Shown here piece after piece: positions 5,688 through 14,710 of a stretch of DNA of 20,597 nt (position 1 is the stretch's first letter; every line of letters begins with the position of its first letter). A program made the position numbers and the translations under genes. Origin of the DNA: a virus; the IMG/VR virus record IMGVR_UViG_3300000101_000022, positions 1 through 20,597 of that record, one strand, 5' to 3'. The notes beneath the pieces were generated by a model that worked only from the letters and a program-made list of their open reading frames with translations, made no database searches and had not been told where the DNA came from.

Positions 5688-8171
5688 ATGGCAAATAGCA
5701 GACTAACAAAATCTGTAATAGATGCACAACTACAAAAGTCTATGGGCAAAGGCTCAAAACTTGTAGACTCAGTTTCTAACTTTGCTTCATTTGGTGTAGA
5801 TCAAATGAAAGGACTAGTAAGTGATGCTAGTTTGAAAGTTATAGATGCGGCTAAGAATGGAGTAACAGATTCTCTTACTGGTGCAACAGCAGGTATTGAA
5901 GGTGCTAGTTTAGATACAACTTTTGAAGAGATGTTATCAGACTTGCAAGAGTCACTTAAGAATTTACCAGTATTAGGTAAAACTGCAAATCAATTAAAAA
6001 GATATGCAACATACAATTACAATATTACACTTGCTTGTTTAACAGTCAATGAAATAAATTTTCCAGATTCAACATATAGAATATCTCCTCCACAAGTAAC
6101 AGTTTTAAGATCAGGCGGTGGTGCTCCTGGAAAAGCATTAACAGCATACGAAAGTTCTGATGCTCAGTTAGAATACTATATTGATAATTTAGTAATGAAT
6201 AGTGTAATTGCACCAACTAGTAAAACACGTACTTCAAATGCTACTGTACAAACTTTTACTGTACACGAACCATACAGTATGGGACTGTTCCTACAAACTT
6301 TAATGATCGCCGCAAACAAAGCAGGTCATGCAGACTATTTAAAAGCACCTTATGCATTAATAGTTGAGTTTAAAGGATATGACGACAACGGGCAGATACT
6401 TGATACAGGTTCAACAACACGAAGAATATTTCCTATTAAAATTGCTAAGATGGATTTTGATGTAAACGGATCAGGTAGTTCATATAATATTAGATCACAT
6501 GCTTGGAACGAGAGTGCATTAACAATGGTTTCTCAGTATACAAAAACTGATACAATTATAACAGGTGATTCAGTACAAGAACTTCTACAAGGCGGTCCTG
6601 AAAGTTTAACTGGTATTATCAATAGACGTAATAGAGAAGAAGCAGAAAAACTTAACGCAATTAATAAAGATGAATATTTTATTATGTTTCCACCACAACT
6701 TGTAAGTAGTCTTGGACTAGGAAACAAAGCAGACACACCAGGCGAAAATGCCGCATCAATGAAAGAAATAGAGTTTTATAAAAAATTAACAGGCGGAACC
6801 TTTGACACTTTATTAGACTATGAAGAAACTGCCGCAAGTGACAGTATAGAAAATTACATTAATTTACAACCGGGTAATAATAACCTATCAGCAGTTATAA
6901 AGCGTATAGCAGATAATAAAGATATTTCAAACAAGATAGGTAAAGGTACAATAGCACGTTCAATGGCTACCGGCGGTGCAGTGCCATTTGGCAGAGAAGC
7001 ATTTTCAAATGACCCAGATACTGATGTTTTTAATTCAGACCGTGTAACAATATCTAATAGTTTTAGAACATTTTCGTTTCCGCAGTCAACAAGCATAGAA
7101 CAAATAATTGAAGAAATAGTTATATTAAGTACCTATGCAAAAGATGCCGCAGTTGAAGTTAAAGCAGATGCAGACGGAATGGTAGATTGGTTTAGAGTTC
7201 ATACTCAAACGTTCTTAGTTCCAGATGAAGAAGTAAGATCAAAGACAGGTGAAAATCCAAAAGTATTTGTTTATGCGGTTGTGCCTTACAAAGTACATAG
7301 CAGTGTGTTTAGTAATGTAACACAACCGTCAGTTGGAATTGAAAAGCGAGTATCACAAGCGGCAAAAGAATACAATTATATATACACAGGTAAAAATGAT
7401 GATATCATAGACTTTGAAATTAATTTTAATACAGCATTCTTTACTGCATTAAGCTCTAACTACAACGGCTCGGGCGATTCTAAAAATGCAACAAAAGATT
7501 CTACTAACAATCCAGGTAATCCTCATATAGCGGCTAAAGAAGGTTCCCAAGGAAACAATAGTTCTACTGGTAGTAAATCTCTCAAAGAAGATCCTACTGC
7601 AAAAAATACAGGAACCGGAGGAGGCAATACCTTAGATACTCCGGAAGTTCAAATTGCTAGATCATTTAATGAAGCGATAGTAAATAATCAGACTGACTTA
7701 GTGTCTATGGACTTAACAGTTTTAGGCGATCCGTACTACCTTGCAGACAGTGGCCAAGGAAATTACAGTTCTCCTACATTAACAAAAGCATACACTGCTG
7801 ATGGAACAATGGACTATCAAAATTCTGAAGTAGAAGTAGTTGTAAATTTTAGAACACCCATTGACTATAATCGAACAGATGGGTCAATGATATTTCCAGA
7901 AGACACTGTACCAGTTAAATCATTTAGTGGATTGTATAAAGTGAACACAGTTGAAAATAAATTTGAAGGTGGTAAATTTATACAAGTACTTTCACTAATA
8001 CGTAGAAACAATCAAGAGTCAGATATTGGAATACCAGGTACTCCAGATAATACATCAGCACTTGAAACAACAGATAAAAAAGATAAAGTTGAAGATAAAA
8101 ATAATCCAACAGCAGTAACTAAAACAGATACAGCACCAACTAGTACAGTAAGCGGAGGCGGCGGTAAGTAA
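5688..8171 (+). CDS. Large baseplate protein, candidate hub (gp27 analogue)
   Basis: An 827-residue structural protein with no clear T4 counterpart that I can name. A helical, Ser/Ala/Lys-rich N-terminus (about 1-105) leads into a beta-rich domain beginning YNYNITLACL (about 108), with PYALIVEFKGYDDNG and FPIKIAKMDFDVNGSG following (about 222-270). A second large domain includes VFVYAVVPYKVHSSVF (about 525-545). A low-complexity linker (594-650, Asn/Gly/Ser/Lys) precedes a C-terminal domain with VLGDPYYLADSG (about 678-690), a pattern seen in large tail-hub-like proteins. The last 35 residues are disordered, ending SGGGGK. In T4 the spike gp5 pairs with hub gp27; no separate gp27 is visible here and this gene lies immediately before gp5, so a hub role is plausible. 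Its ribosome binding site is weak and it starts 3 bases after gp53. Confidence 0.7.
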   Translation: MANSRLTKSVIDAQLQKSMGKGSKLVDSVSNFASFGVDQMKGLVSDASLKVIDAAKNGVTDSLTGATAGIEGASLDTTFEEMLSDLQESLKNLPVLGKTANQLKRYATYNYNITLACLTVNEINFPDSTYRISPPQVTVLRSGGGAPGKALTAYESSDAQLEYYIDNLVMNSVIAPTSKTRTSNATVQTFTVHEPYSMGLFLQTLMIAANKAGHADYLKAPYALIVEFKGYDDNGQILDTGSTTRRIFPIKIAKMDFDVNGSGSSYNIRSHAWNESALTMVSQYTKTDTIITGDSVQELLQGGPESLTGIINRRNREEAEKLNAINKDEYFIMFPPQLVSSLGLGNKADTPGENAASMKEIEFYKKLTGGTFDTLLDYEETAASDSIENYINLQPGNNNLSAVIKRIADNKDISNKIGKGTIARSMATGGAVPFGREAFSNDPDTDVFNSDRVTISNSFRTFSFPQSTSIEQIIEEIVILSTYAKDAAVEVKADADGMVDWFRVHTQTFLVPDEEVRSKTGENPKVFVYAVVPYKVHSSVFSNVTQPSVGIEKRVSQAAKEYNYIYTGKNDDIIDFEINFNTAFFTALSSNYNGSGDSKNATKDSTNNPGNPHIAAKEGSQGNNSSTGSKSLKEDPTAKNTGTGGGNTLDTPEVQIARSFNEAIVNNQTDLVSMDLTVLGDPYYLADSGQGNYSSPTLTKAYTADGTMDYQNSEVEVVVNFRTPIDYNRTDGSMIFPEDTVPVKSFSGLYKVNTVENKFEGGKFIQVLSLIRRNNQESDIGIPGTPDNTSALETTDKKDKVEDKNNPTAVTKTDTAPTSTVSGGGGK
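8154..8158 (+). promoter_or_regulatory. Ribosome binding site for gp5 inside the preceding gene
   Basis: GGAGG ends 12 bases before the gp5 ATG at 8171, rather far but the only candidate. It is built from Gly codons of the SGGGGK tail. Confidence 0.55.
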
Positions 8172-10633
8172 TGGCAATTGATGGACGTAGTGCTAGGCCC
8201 AAGTTAGTAACTAACCCAGGACCGTATGAAGCAATAGTTGTATCACATCTAGATCCAAAAAAGATGGGAACACTATCAGTTGAACTATTAAAGAATAGTA
8301 GTTCAGGTAACCAAACAGAACGTAGCGGACAAGTTGTACAAGTAAAGTACATGTCTCCATTTGCTGGATCAACACCTATCAGTGGTAACACAGCAAACGA
8401 AGATTTTGCAGGAACACAAAAAAGTTACGGTATGTGGTTTGTTCCGCCAACACCAGGAACAAAGGTTCTTGTTGTATTTGCTGAAGGTAACCTAGCAAGA
8501 GGTTATTGGATTGGTTGTATTCAAGACGCATATATGAATTGGATGACTCCAGATCCTTGGAGCGGTACAACAGCAAATAATTATGATCCTAATTTAAAAT
8601 TACCAGTAGGTGAATTTAACAAACGTTTGCAAACAGGCAAAGGCACAAATCCTAGCTTATATGAGAAGCCTGCAAATTTAGACTTCTATACTATACTTGG
8701 CAGACAAGGTCTGCTGTATGACGATGTAAGAGGCCCTGCTAACAGTTCTAGTAGGCGTAATTTGCCCAGCAGTGTGTTTGGTATATCAACTCCAGGACCA
8801 AGAGACAAAAGGGACGGAGCACCAAAAGCTACAGTAGGCGCTTCAGAAACAAGAACACAAAGATTTTCAAGTACACTTGGCGGATCAAGTTTAGTATTTG
8901 ATGACGGCGATGAGCGTTATGTAAGAAATAGTTTTGCTCAAAGTGATGCCCAAATATATACAGATTTAATTGAAGAAGACAATCCACAATCTGGTCTTAA
9001 ACAAGTTCCTAAAGGAGAATGTGTACGTTTAAGAACTAGAACAGGTCACCAAATACTTTTACACAACTCCGAAGACTTAATTTACATTGCTAATGCACAA
9101 GGCAGTTCTTGGATTGAAATGACTGCTAACGGTAAGATTGATATCTATGCACAAGATAGTGTAAGTGTTAGAACACAAAACGATTTGAATATAAGTGCAG
9201 ATAGAGATATAAATTTAGCCGCGGCAAGAGATATTAATATGAACGCCGGACGTGACTATAAACTTACTGTATCAAATAACAGTGATGTTAAAGTTGGTGT
9301 TGATCATAAAATTGACATTGGTTCAAATAATGATATCTATGTAGGTGCTGATCAAAAATTATTTGTAGGTGCAACTAGAAATACAATAATAACAGGCGCA
9401 CATACTATTAGTAACAAAGCAACACTTGATGTTAATACAACAGGTGATAGAAAAGATACACAAGCAAACTTAGATCTAAACACAGCCGGCTATAACTATC
9501 TTACAGCAGGTGGTAATACTGACATACTCAGTGGAGGCAATCATACAGAAACTGCCGCAGAGATTCACATGAATGGTCCAGCGGCTGTAGAAGCGGCAAC
9601 GGCAGGTACAGCGGCAACGGCAGTAGTTGCGGCACCAGCACTTTGGCCTGTTAGAGTTCCTGTACATGAGCCGTGGACTGCACATGAACATTTAGATCCA
9701 CTAACGTTTGTTCCAAGTTTTACACAAGCAAGTGGCTCACCAAGTCCTGCACTTAGAGAAACTACTCCGTTAATTAATACAGATTCAGATGCAAGTGTAA
9801 TAAACACAACAAATCAATCAGCGGCAAATGTTGGCGGCGCACAAACAGTTACTCCAGGAGTAGTTGGCCCATCAGGAAATCAACCTGCTAATCCTGTACC
9901 AGTAACAGACTTACAAGAATATTTCTTAAGTGTAATGATAAAGAAAGCAGGACTAGATCCTGCTACTGCACTTAATACAGCAGACGCTTCGAAACTTGCT
10001 GAAGGTGAAACTCCAGGCAATGCAGAAGCACTTGGTATGGCTATGGCACAGATACAAGCAGAGTGCGGATTTAAACCACGAAGCGAAAACTTAAACTATA
10101 GTGCTAGACGTCTGCGTCAAGTATATCCAAGTCGTGTTAAATCTGATGCGTTTGCACAAGAACTAGCGGCCGCAGGACCTGCCGCTATAGGTAATACATT
10201 GTATGGTAACAGATATGGTAATGCACAAAATGAAGGCTACAAGTATCGTGGTAGAGGACTTATTCAGTTAACATTCAAAGGCAACTACGAAACATACGGT
10301 AGAAAAGCCGGACACCCTGAAATTGTTCAAAACCCTGACTTAGTTAATGATCCAGAAATTGCAGTTGCAGTTGCGGCTGGATATATTAATAGTAAAACAA
10401 TAAGTTGGGATAGTTTTGATTTTGGAATACTAGGCGAACAATATCGTAGAGCAGTTGGTTATGCAAACCAAGGTGGTGCAGAAACTAATAAACGTATTGG
10501 ACTAGGTAGAGGTTTTGCAAGTAAAATGATAACCGGAGATCTTGTAACAAGAGATAGTATTACAACAGAGCCAGCAGGAACTAATATTGAAGCAGGCAAG
10601 CGTGTAGAAACACCAATTTCGGGTCCACAATAA
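8171..10633 (+). CDS. 5: gp5, baseplate spike with C-terminal GH19 lytic domain
   Basis: This is the central spike that pierces the outer membrane and digests peptidoglycan, 820 residues against 575 in T4. An N-terminal OB-fold (about 12-125) includes YEAIVVSHLDPKKMGTLSVE and MWFVPPTPGTKVLVVFAEG. A triple-stranded beta-helix (about 292-480) has VgrG-like repeats such as RDINLAAARDINMNAGRDY. An Ala-rich patch and a His-rich segment HEPWTAHEHLDP (499-510) follow. The C-terminus (about 578-760) is a GH19 chitinase/lysozyme domain: AQIQAECGF with candidate catalytic E631, ENLNYSARRLRQVYP, GNRYGNAQNEGYKYRGRGLIQLT with candidate E688, and NPDLVNDPEIAVAVAAGY. T4 instead carries a GH24 lysozyme between the OB-fold and helix, which is absent here. 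The start overlaps the previous stop as TAATG. The assignment is strong; which bonds it cuts is inferred from the family. Confidence 0.93.
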   Translation: MAIDGRSARPKLVTNPGPYEAIVVSHLDPKKMGTLSVELLKNSSSGNQTERSGQVVQVKYMSPFAGSTPISGNTANEDFAGTQKSYGMWFVPPTPGTKVLVVFAEGNLARGYWIGCIQDAYMNWMTPDPWSGTTANNYDPNLKLPVGEFNKRLQTGKGTNPSLYEKPANLDFYTILGRQGLLYDDVRGPANSSSRRNLPSSVFGISTPGPRDKRDGAPKATVGASETRTQRFSSTLGGSSLVFDDGDERYVRNSFAQSDAQIYTDLIEEDNPQSGLKQVPKGECVRLRTRTGHQILLHNSEDLIYIANAQGSSWIEMTANGKIDIYAQDSVSVRTQNDLNISADRDINLAAARDINMNAGRDYKLTVSNNSDVKVGVDHKIDIGSNNDIYVGADQKLFVGATRNTIITGAHTISNKATLDVNTTGDRKDTQANLDLNTAGYNYLTAGGNTDILSGGNHTETAAEIHMNGPAAVEAATAGTAATAVVAAPALWPVRVPVHEPWTAHEHLDPLTFVPSFTQASGSPSPALRETTPLINTDSDASVINTTNQSAANVGGAQTVTPGVVGPSGNQPANPVPVTDLQEYFLSVMIKKAGLDPATALNTADASKLAEGETPGNAEALGMAMAQIQAECGFKPRSENLNYSARRLRQVYPSRVKSDAFAQELAAAGPAAIGNTLYGNRYGNAQNEGYKYRGRGLIQLTFKGNYETYGRKAGHPEIVQNPDLVNDPEIAVAVAAGYINSKTISWDSFDFGILGEQYRRAVGYANQGGAETNKRIGLGRGFASKMITGDLVTRDSITTEPAGTNIEAGKRVETPISGPQ
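9593..9623 (+). repeat. 13-base direct repeat in the gp5 Ala-rich segment
   Basis: GCGGCAACGGCAG occurs at 9593-9605 and 9611-9623, 18 bases apart and in frame. It encodes two tandem Ala-Ala-Thr-Ala units (AATAGT then AATAVV) between the beta-helix and the His-rich segment of gp5. It looks like local slippage or a tolerated linker duplication. Confidence 0.7.
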
Positions 10634-10649
10634 GTAGGTAAATATAGTT

Positions 10650-11096
10650 ATGAGTACACAAGAGAAAAAACTGTATAAAGATGTTACAGTAAAGTCAAAT
10701 AAAAGACCGCAACCGCAGGTACAAAGTAGAGCCTATAGAGGTATTTCTACAACAAATCCTGAGAACACCAGTTTCAATCTCTACGATATTGCACTTATTA
10801 AACAGGATATCATAAACCACTTTCATATTCGAGTAGGTGAAAGACTAGAGAATCCAGAATTTGGAACTATTATTTGGGATGTCATTTTTGAACCAATGAC
10901 AGATGGCTTAAGAGATGCTATCGCAAACAATGTAACAGATATTATTAATTTTGACCCAAGAGTAAGCGTTGAACAAGTTACAGTCGACACTTATGAAAGC
11001 GGTATTATGGTTGAGTGTACACTTACATACTTGCCTTACAATATTTCTGAAAGTATGCGTATGAAATTTGATGAAGATAACGCTATTTTAACATAG
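10650..11096 (+). CDS. 25: gp25, baseplate wedge subunit
   Basis: A 148-residue protein of the gp25 lysozyme-like baseplate family, found in all contractile injection systems, slightly longer than T4 gp25 (132). The family core is clear: IKQDIINHFHIRVGERLENP (50-69) followed by EFG, then VIFEPMTDGLRDAI (78-91) with the conserved EP, and FDPRVSVEQVTV (101-112). The first 40 residues are a basic, probably flexible extension. It seeds sheath assembly and contacts gp6 and gp53 in T4. The gene starts 16 bases after gp5; the ribosome binding site is weak (TAGG about 11 bases ahead). A GTAAATAT at 10638-10645 resembles a late promoter but would leave no room for the ribosome binding site, so I do not call it. 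Confidence 0.93.
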   Translation: MSTQEKKLYKDVTVKSNKRPQPQVQSRAYRGISTTNPENTSFNLYDIALIKQDIINHFHIRVGERLENPEFGTIIWDVIFEPMTDGLRDAIANNVTDIINFDPRVSVEQVTVDTYESGIMVECTLTYLPYNISESMRMKFDEDNAILT

Positions 11097-11097
11097 A

Positions 11098-11105
11098 ATT
11101 AAATA
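11098..11105 (+). promoter_or_regulatory. Late promoter motif upstream of gp6 (distal)
   Basis: ATTAAATA, 6 of 8 matches to TATAAATA, begins 2 bases after the gp25 stop. It is followed by CG. It may be a second start site for the gp6 transcript; weaker than the one at 11123. Confidence 0.4.
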
Positions 11106-11122
11106 CGCACTTTACCGTTCTT

Positions 11123-11130
11123 AATAAATA
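11123..11130 (+). promoter_or_regulatory. Late promoter motif upstream of gp6 (proximal)
   Basis: AATAAATA matches the T4 late consensus TATAAATA at 7 of 8 bases and continues as CT, so that TAAATACT equals the motif before the first baseplate gene. Initiation would fall near 11136, leaving a 20-base leader that holds the AAAGGAAG ribosome binding site (11142-11149) of gp6. This 59-base gap is the largest on the plus strand, which suits a promoter. Confidence 0.7.
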
Positions 11131-11155
11131 CTGTAACATATAAAGGAAGCAAAGT

Positions 11156-14100
11156 ATGTCAACAACCGACAGACAAAATAGACTATTACTAGCTGAAGAT
11201 TGGAAGCGAGTATATCAGTCTTTTAGAAATGCAGATTTCCAAAGTTACGACTTTGATAACCTGCGCAGAACAATGATAAATTACCTCCGTCAGAACTATC
11301 CGGAGGATTTTAACGACTACATCGAATCAAGTGAATACTTGGCATTGATTGACCTTATTGCTTTCTTAGGTCAAAACATGTCTTTCCGTGTTGACCTTAA
11401 TGCAAGAGAAAATTTCTTAGAACTAGCAGAACGTAGAGAGTCGGTACTACGTTTAGCTCGTTTACTATCTTACAATCCAAAACGTAACCAATCAGCAAAC
11501 GGACTGCTAAAATTTGAAACAATTAGTTCTACAGAAGAATTGTATGATTCAAATGGTACTAACTTATCCGGACAAACAGTTATTTGGAATGATGTTTCAA
11601 ATCAAGACTGGTATGAGCAATTTATTAAAGTAATGAATTCTGCACTACCTGCAAACAGTGTGTTTGGTCGTCCTGTAAAAACTGATACTGTTAATGGTAT
11701 TAGTGTTGAGCAGTACAGAGTTAATGGTGTAAACGTAGATATTCCAATATTTGGATTTAGTAAAAACGTTGATGGTAAATCAACACAGTTTGAAATTACA
11801 AGTACTAATGTTGAAAGTGGAAATATTGTAGAAGAGTCTCCACTACCAGGCAACAATTTTGCATTCCTTTACAGAGACGACGGTCAAGGTGCTGGATCAA
11901 ATAATACAGGCTTCTTTGCACACTTTAGACAAGGACGTTTAGATCAAGGTAACTTCTCAATAACAACTCCAAGTTCAAACCAAGTTGTTGCAATTGATGC
12001 TGTAGACGTTAATAATACAGATGTTTGGTTGTACAAATTAGATGACATTGGTAATGAAAATGAATTATGGAGCAAAGTTGATGCTGTAGAAGGTAACAAC
12101 ATTGTTTATAACAGTTTAAGTAAAAATATTAGAAACATTTATTCAGTACTAACTAGAGTTGAAGATAGAATTAGTTTAATATTCTCAGATGGTACATTTG
12201 GTGCATTGCCAAAAGGTACATTTAAAGTTTACTACCGTGTAAGTGATAATAGAACATTTGTTGTAAGTCCATCAGAGCTTATAAACATTACAATTACTAT
12301 TCCTTACAGAAGTAAATTAGGAACATCAGAAAACCTTACAATAGGCTTAGAGCTAAAATATCCTGTTGAAAATTCAAGTACTTCAGAAACTAATGCAAGT
12401 ATCAAAGCAAATGCTCCTGCAACATACTATACACAAAATAGAATGGTTACAGGCGAAGACTACAACGTTGCTCCACTAGGAGTAAGTCAAGAAATTATTA
12501 AAGTTAAGAGTGTAAACAGAACAGCAAGTGGTATTAGTAGATATTATGATTTACTTGATGCTACTGGCAAATATAGTAAAACTAATTTATATGGTAAAGA
12601 CGGTATACTTTATACACAAAACTTAACTAGCAAAGAAGTATTTTCTTTTGCAACAAAAACAGACATTGAAGGTATTATTAAGAATCAAATTGAAGTTATT
12701 CTTAAGAACTATAAAATTAAAAACTTTTATTACTCACAGTTTGCAAAAATAATTGTAGAAGAATTAGGTGCAAGATGGAATCAAGTTTCAACAGCAACTA
12801 ATTTAACAACAGGTTACTTAACAGATATTGATAATACAAAATTAAGAGTAGGAACATTTACAGGCTCTACGTTACAATACCTTGAACCAGGTAGTATGAT
12901 AAAGTTTGTAGCACCAACAGGGTATCATTTTATGCCTGATGGATCTATAATGGCAGGCGCCGCAGATCATCCAGGTGCAACTACTTACAAATGGACAAAA
13001 ATTATAAGTGTTAATGGCCCAGGTGTTGATAACACTAATGACGGTTCAGGTCCAATAGCATTAAATGATGTTATTCCAGGACCAATTAACAACGATTTAT
13101 CAACTGCTCCTATTATACAAGAAATTAAACCTGTGTTTACTACAGCAATTGAAAATCAAATTAAAACTCAAATTATTGATCAAGTGTTTACTTATAAAAC
13201 GTTTGGTTTAAGATTTGATTTTAAATCATCAACATGGCGTGTTATAGTAGAAGACGATCTTGATATTTTAAATGCGTTTACTACAGGTAAAACAGGTGAC
13301 ATAACAGGACAAAACTTAGACAGTAGTTGGTTATTGTTATTCCAAACAGACGGAGAAACATATACAATTACATATCGTGGACAGCGTTATGTGTTTGAAA
13401 GCGATAAAGAAATTAGATTCTATTACGATAAGTCAGATAAAGTATATGATCCATTAACTAACGAAGTTGTAAAAGATAAAATTAGTTTAATGAGTATTAA
13501 CACACAGCCAACTAGTAACGGATATGCACTTACTCCGTTTACAGTTCCTTTTAATTGGGAAATTGTAAATGAGTATAGAGATAAAGAAGGCTATGTAGAT
13601 AGTAAAAAGATTGAAGTTGGATTTTATGACAGCGACGATGATGGCGTTGTAGATGATCCAGAAATTTTTGATAAGTTTATTACAACATCATCCACAGGTA
13701 AATTTATATACCAAAAACAATATACTACAACTGATGCTGTAGAAGACTTTAGATATGTAGATGCTGTTGATGAAAAAATTACAGCAGTAGCAACAGAAAC
13801 AGTTATTACTGATACTGGTATTGAAAGTTATGCAACAGGCACAGTTTTTTATATCATAGATAAAAATATTTTTAAAGTTTACAATACAACAACTGAAAAG
13901 TTAGAGTTAACAGTAAACTTTAGAGCTTACACAGGTAGAGATGGAATTATATTCCAATATGAGCATTCAGCAGACGAAAGCAACAGAATAGATCCAAGTA
14001 GCTCTAACATTATTGACACTTATGTATTAACAAGATCGTATGACACGTCTTATAGACAATATGTAGCAGGCGCTCTAGCAACTAAACCGTTGCCGCCAAG

Positions 14101-14710
14101 CAGTGATGTATTGTTTATTAACTTTGGTGAAGAAATAAACAAAATTAAATCAATTAGTGACGAAGTAATTTATCATCCAGTTAAGTACAAAGAGCTGTTT
14201 GGCACCGGAGCAAGTGACGACTTGAAAGCATCATTTAAAATTGTAAAAAATACAGATAAAGTTGTCAATGAAAATGAATTAAAGGCAGGTGTTATTACAG
14301 CAATTAATGAATTCTTTGCTATAGAAAATTGGGAGTTTGGCGATACGTTTTACTTTACAGAGCTTAGTGCTTATGTAATGACACAACTTGCTCCAAACTT
14401 AGCGGCATTTGTTATTGTTCCTACACAAGACTCACTTACTTTTGGTAGTTTGTTTGAAGTTAAGTCAGAATCTGACGAAGTGTTTATAAGCAGTGCAACA
14501 GTTGATAACATTGAAGTTGTTACAACTCTTACAGCAACTAAACTAAAATCACAAGGTGCAATAGTTAGCACAACACAAGACATAAGTGCTAGTGAAGCAG
14601 TATCAAGTAACAGTAGTTTGAACTTAGGTACTAGTTCAAGTTCAAATAGTAGTAGCTCGAATCAAAGCAGTGGTTCAAGTAGTAGCAATAGCGGAGGAAG
14701 CGGTTACTAA
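11156..14710 (+). CDS. 6: gp6, enlarged baseplate wedge subunit
   Basis: The core wedge protein that forms the baseplate ring with gp7, gp25 and gp53. At 1,184 residues it is nearly twice T4 gp6 (660). The N-terminal signature is unmistakable: EYLALIDLIAFLGQNMSFRVD (60-80), LNARENFLELAERRESVLRL (81-100) and ARLLSYNPKRN (101-111). The baseplate-J-like motif NRMVTGEDYNVAPLG lies at 427-441. The conserved C-terminal wedge part (VITAINEFFAIENWEFGDTF, about 1044-1063) comes only near the end, so about 500 residues (530-1030) are inserted in the middle. That insert contains an EF-hand-like loop DSDDDGVVDDPE (825-836). The last 35 residues are Ser/Asn/Gly-rich low complexity. A strong ribosome binding site lies 6 bases ahead and a late promoter upstream. 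The next gene overlaps by one base. Confidence 0.92.
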   Translation: MSTTDRQNRLLLAEDWKRVYQSFRNADFQSYDFDNLRRTMINYLRQNYPEDFNDYIESSEYLALIDLIAFLGQNMSFRVDLNARENFLELAERRESVLRLARLLSYNPKRNQSANGLLKFETISSTEELYDSNGTNLSGQTVIWNDVSNQDWYEQFIKVMNSALPANSVFGRPVKTDTVNGISVEQYRVNGVNVDIPIFGFSKNVDGKSTQFEITSTNVESGNIVEESPLPGNNFAFLYRDDGQGAGSNNTGFFAHFRQGRLDQGNFSITTPSSNQVVAIDAVDVNNTDVWLYKLDDIGNENELWSKVDAVEGNNIVYNSLSKNIRNIYSVLTRVEDRISLIFSDGTFGALPKGTFKVYYRVSDNRTFVVSPSELINITITIPYRSKLGTSENLTIGLELKYPVENSSTSETNASIKANAPATYYTQNRMVTGEDYNVAPLGVSQEIIKVKSVNRTASGISRYYDLLDATGKYSKTNLYGKDGILYTQNLTSKEVFSFATKTDIEGIIKNQIEVILKNYKIKNFYYSQFAKIIVEELGARWNQVSTATNLTTGYLTDIDNTKLRVGTFTGSTLQYLEPGSMIKFVAPTGYHFMPDGSIMAGAADHPGATTYKWTKIISVNGPGVDNTNDGSGPIALNDVIPGPINNDLSTAPIIQEIKPVFTTAIENQIKTQIIDQVFTYKTFGLRFDFKSSTWRVIVEDDLDILNAFTTGKTGDITGQNLDSSWLLLFQTDGETYTITYRGQRYVFESDKEIRFYYDKSDKVYDPLTNEVVKDKISLMSINTQPTSNGYALTPFTVPFNWEIVNEYRDKEGYVDSKKIEVGFYDSDDDGVVDDPEIFDKFITTSSTGKFIYQKQYTTTDAVEDFRYVDAVDEKITAVATETVITDTGIESYATGTVFYIIDKNIFKVYNTTTEKLELTVNFRAYTGRDGIIFQYEHSADESNRIDPSSSNIIDTYVLTRSYDTSYRQYVAGALATKPLPPSSDVLFINFGEEINKIKSISDEVIYHPVKYKELFGTGASDDLKASFKIVKNTDKVVNENELKAGVITAINEFFAIENWEFGDTFYFTELSAYVMTQLAPNLAAFVIVPTQDSLTFGSLFEVKSESDEVFISSATVDNIEVVTTLTATKLKSQGAIVSTTQDISASEAVSSNSSLNLGTSSSSNSSSSNQSSGSSSSNSGGSGY
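14693..14697 (+). promoter_or_regulatory. Ribosome binding site for the giant gene inside gp6
   Basis: GGAGG ends 12 bases before the ATG at 14710 and is formed by the two Gly codons of the GGSGY end of gp6. Confidence 0.55.

Noticed and set aside
9476-9807. Cys/Arg-rich and Ala-rich open frames on the minus strand inside gp5.
   Set aside because: They are shadows of the Ala-rich, repeat-bearing segment of gp5, lack ribosome binding sites and look unlike phage proteins.
10634-10649. GTAAATAT as a late promoter for gp25.
   Set aside because: It begins just after the TAGG and ends 4 bases before the start codon, so a transcript from it would lack any ribosome binding site or leader.
11097-11155. 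Possible terminator between gp25 and gp6.
   Set aside because: No GC-rich hairpin followed by a T run is present. The gap is better explained by late promoter motifs and a ribosome binding site.
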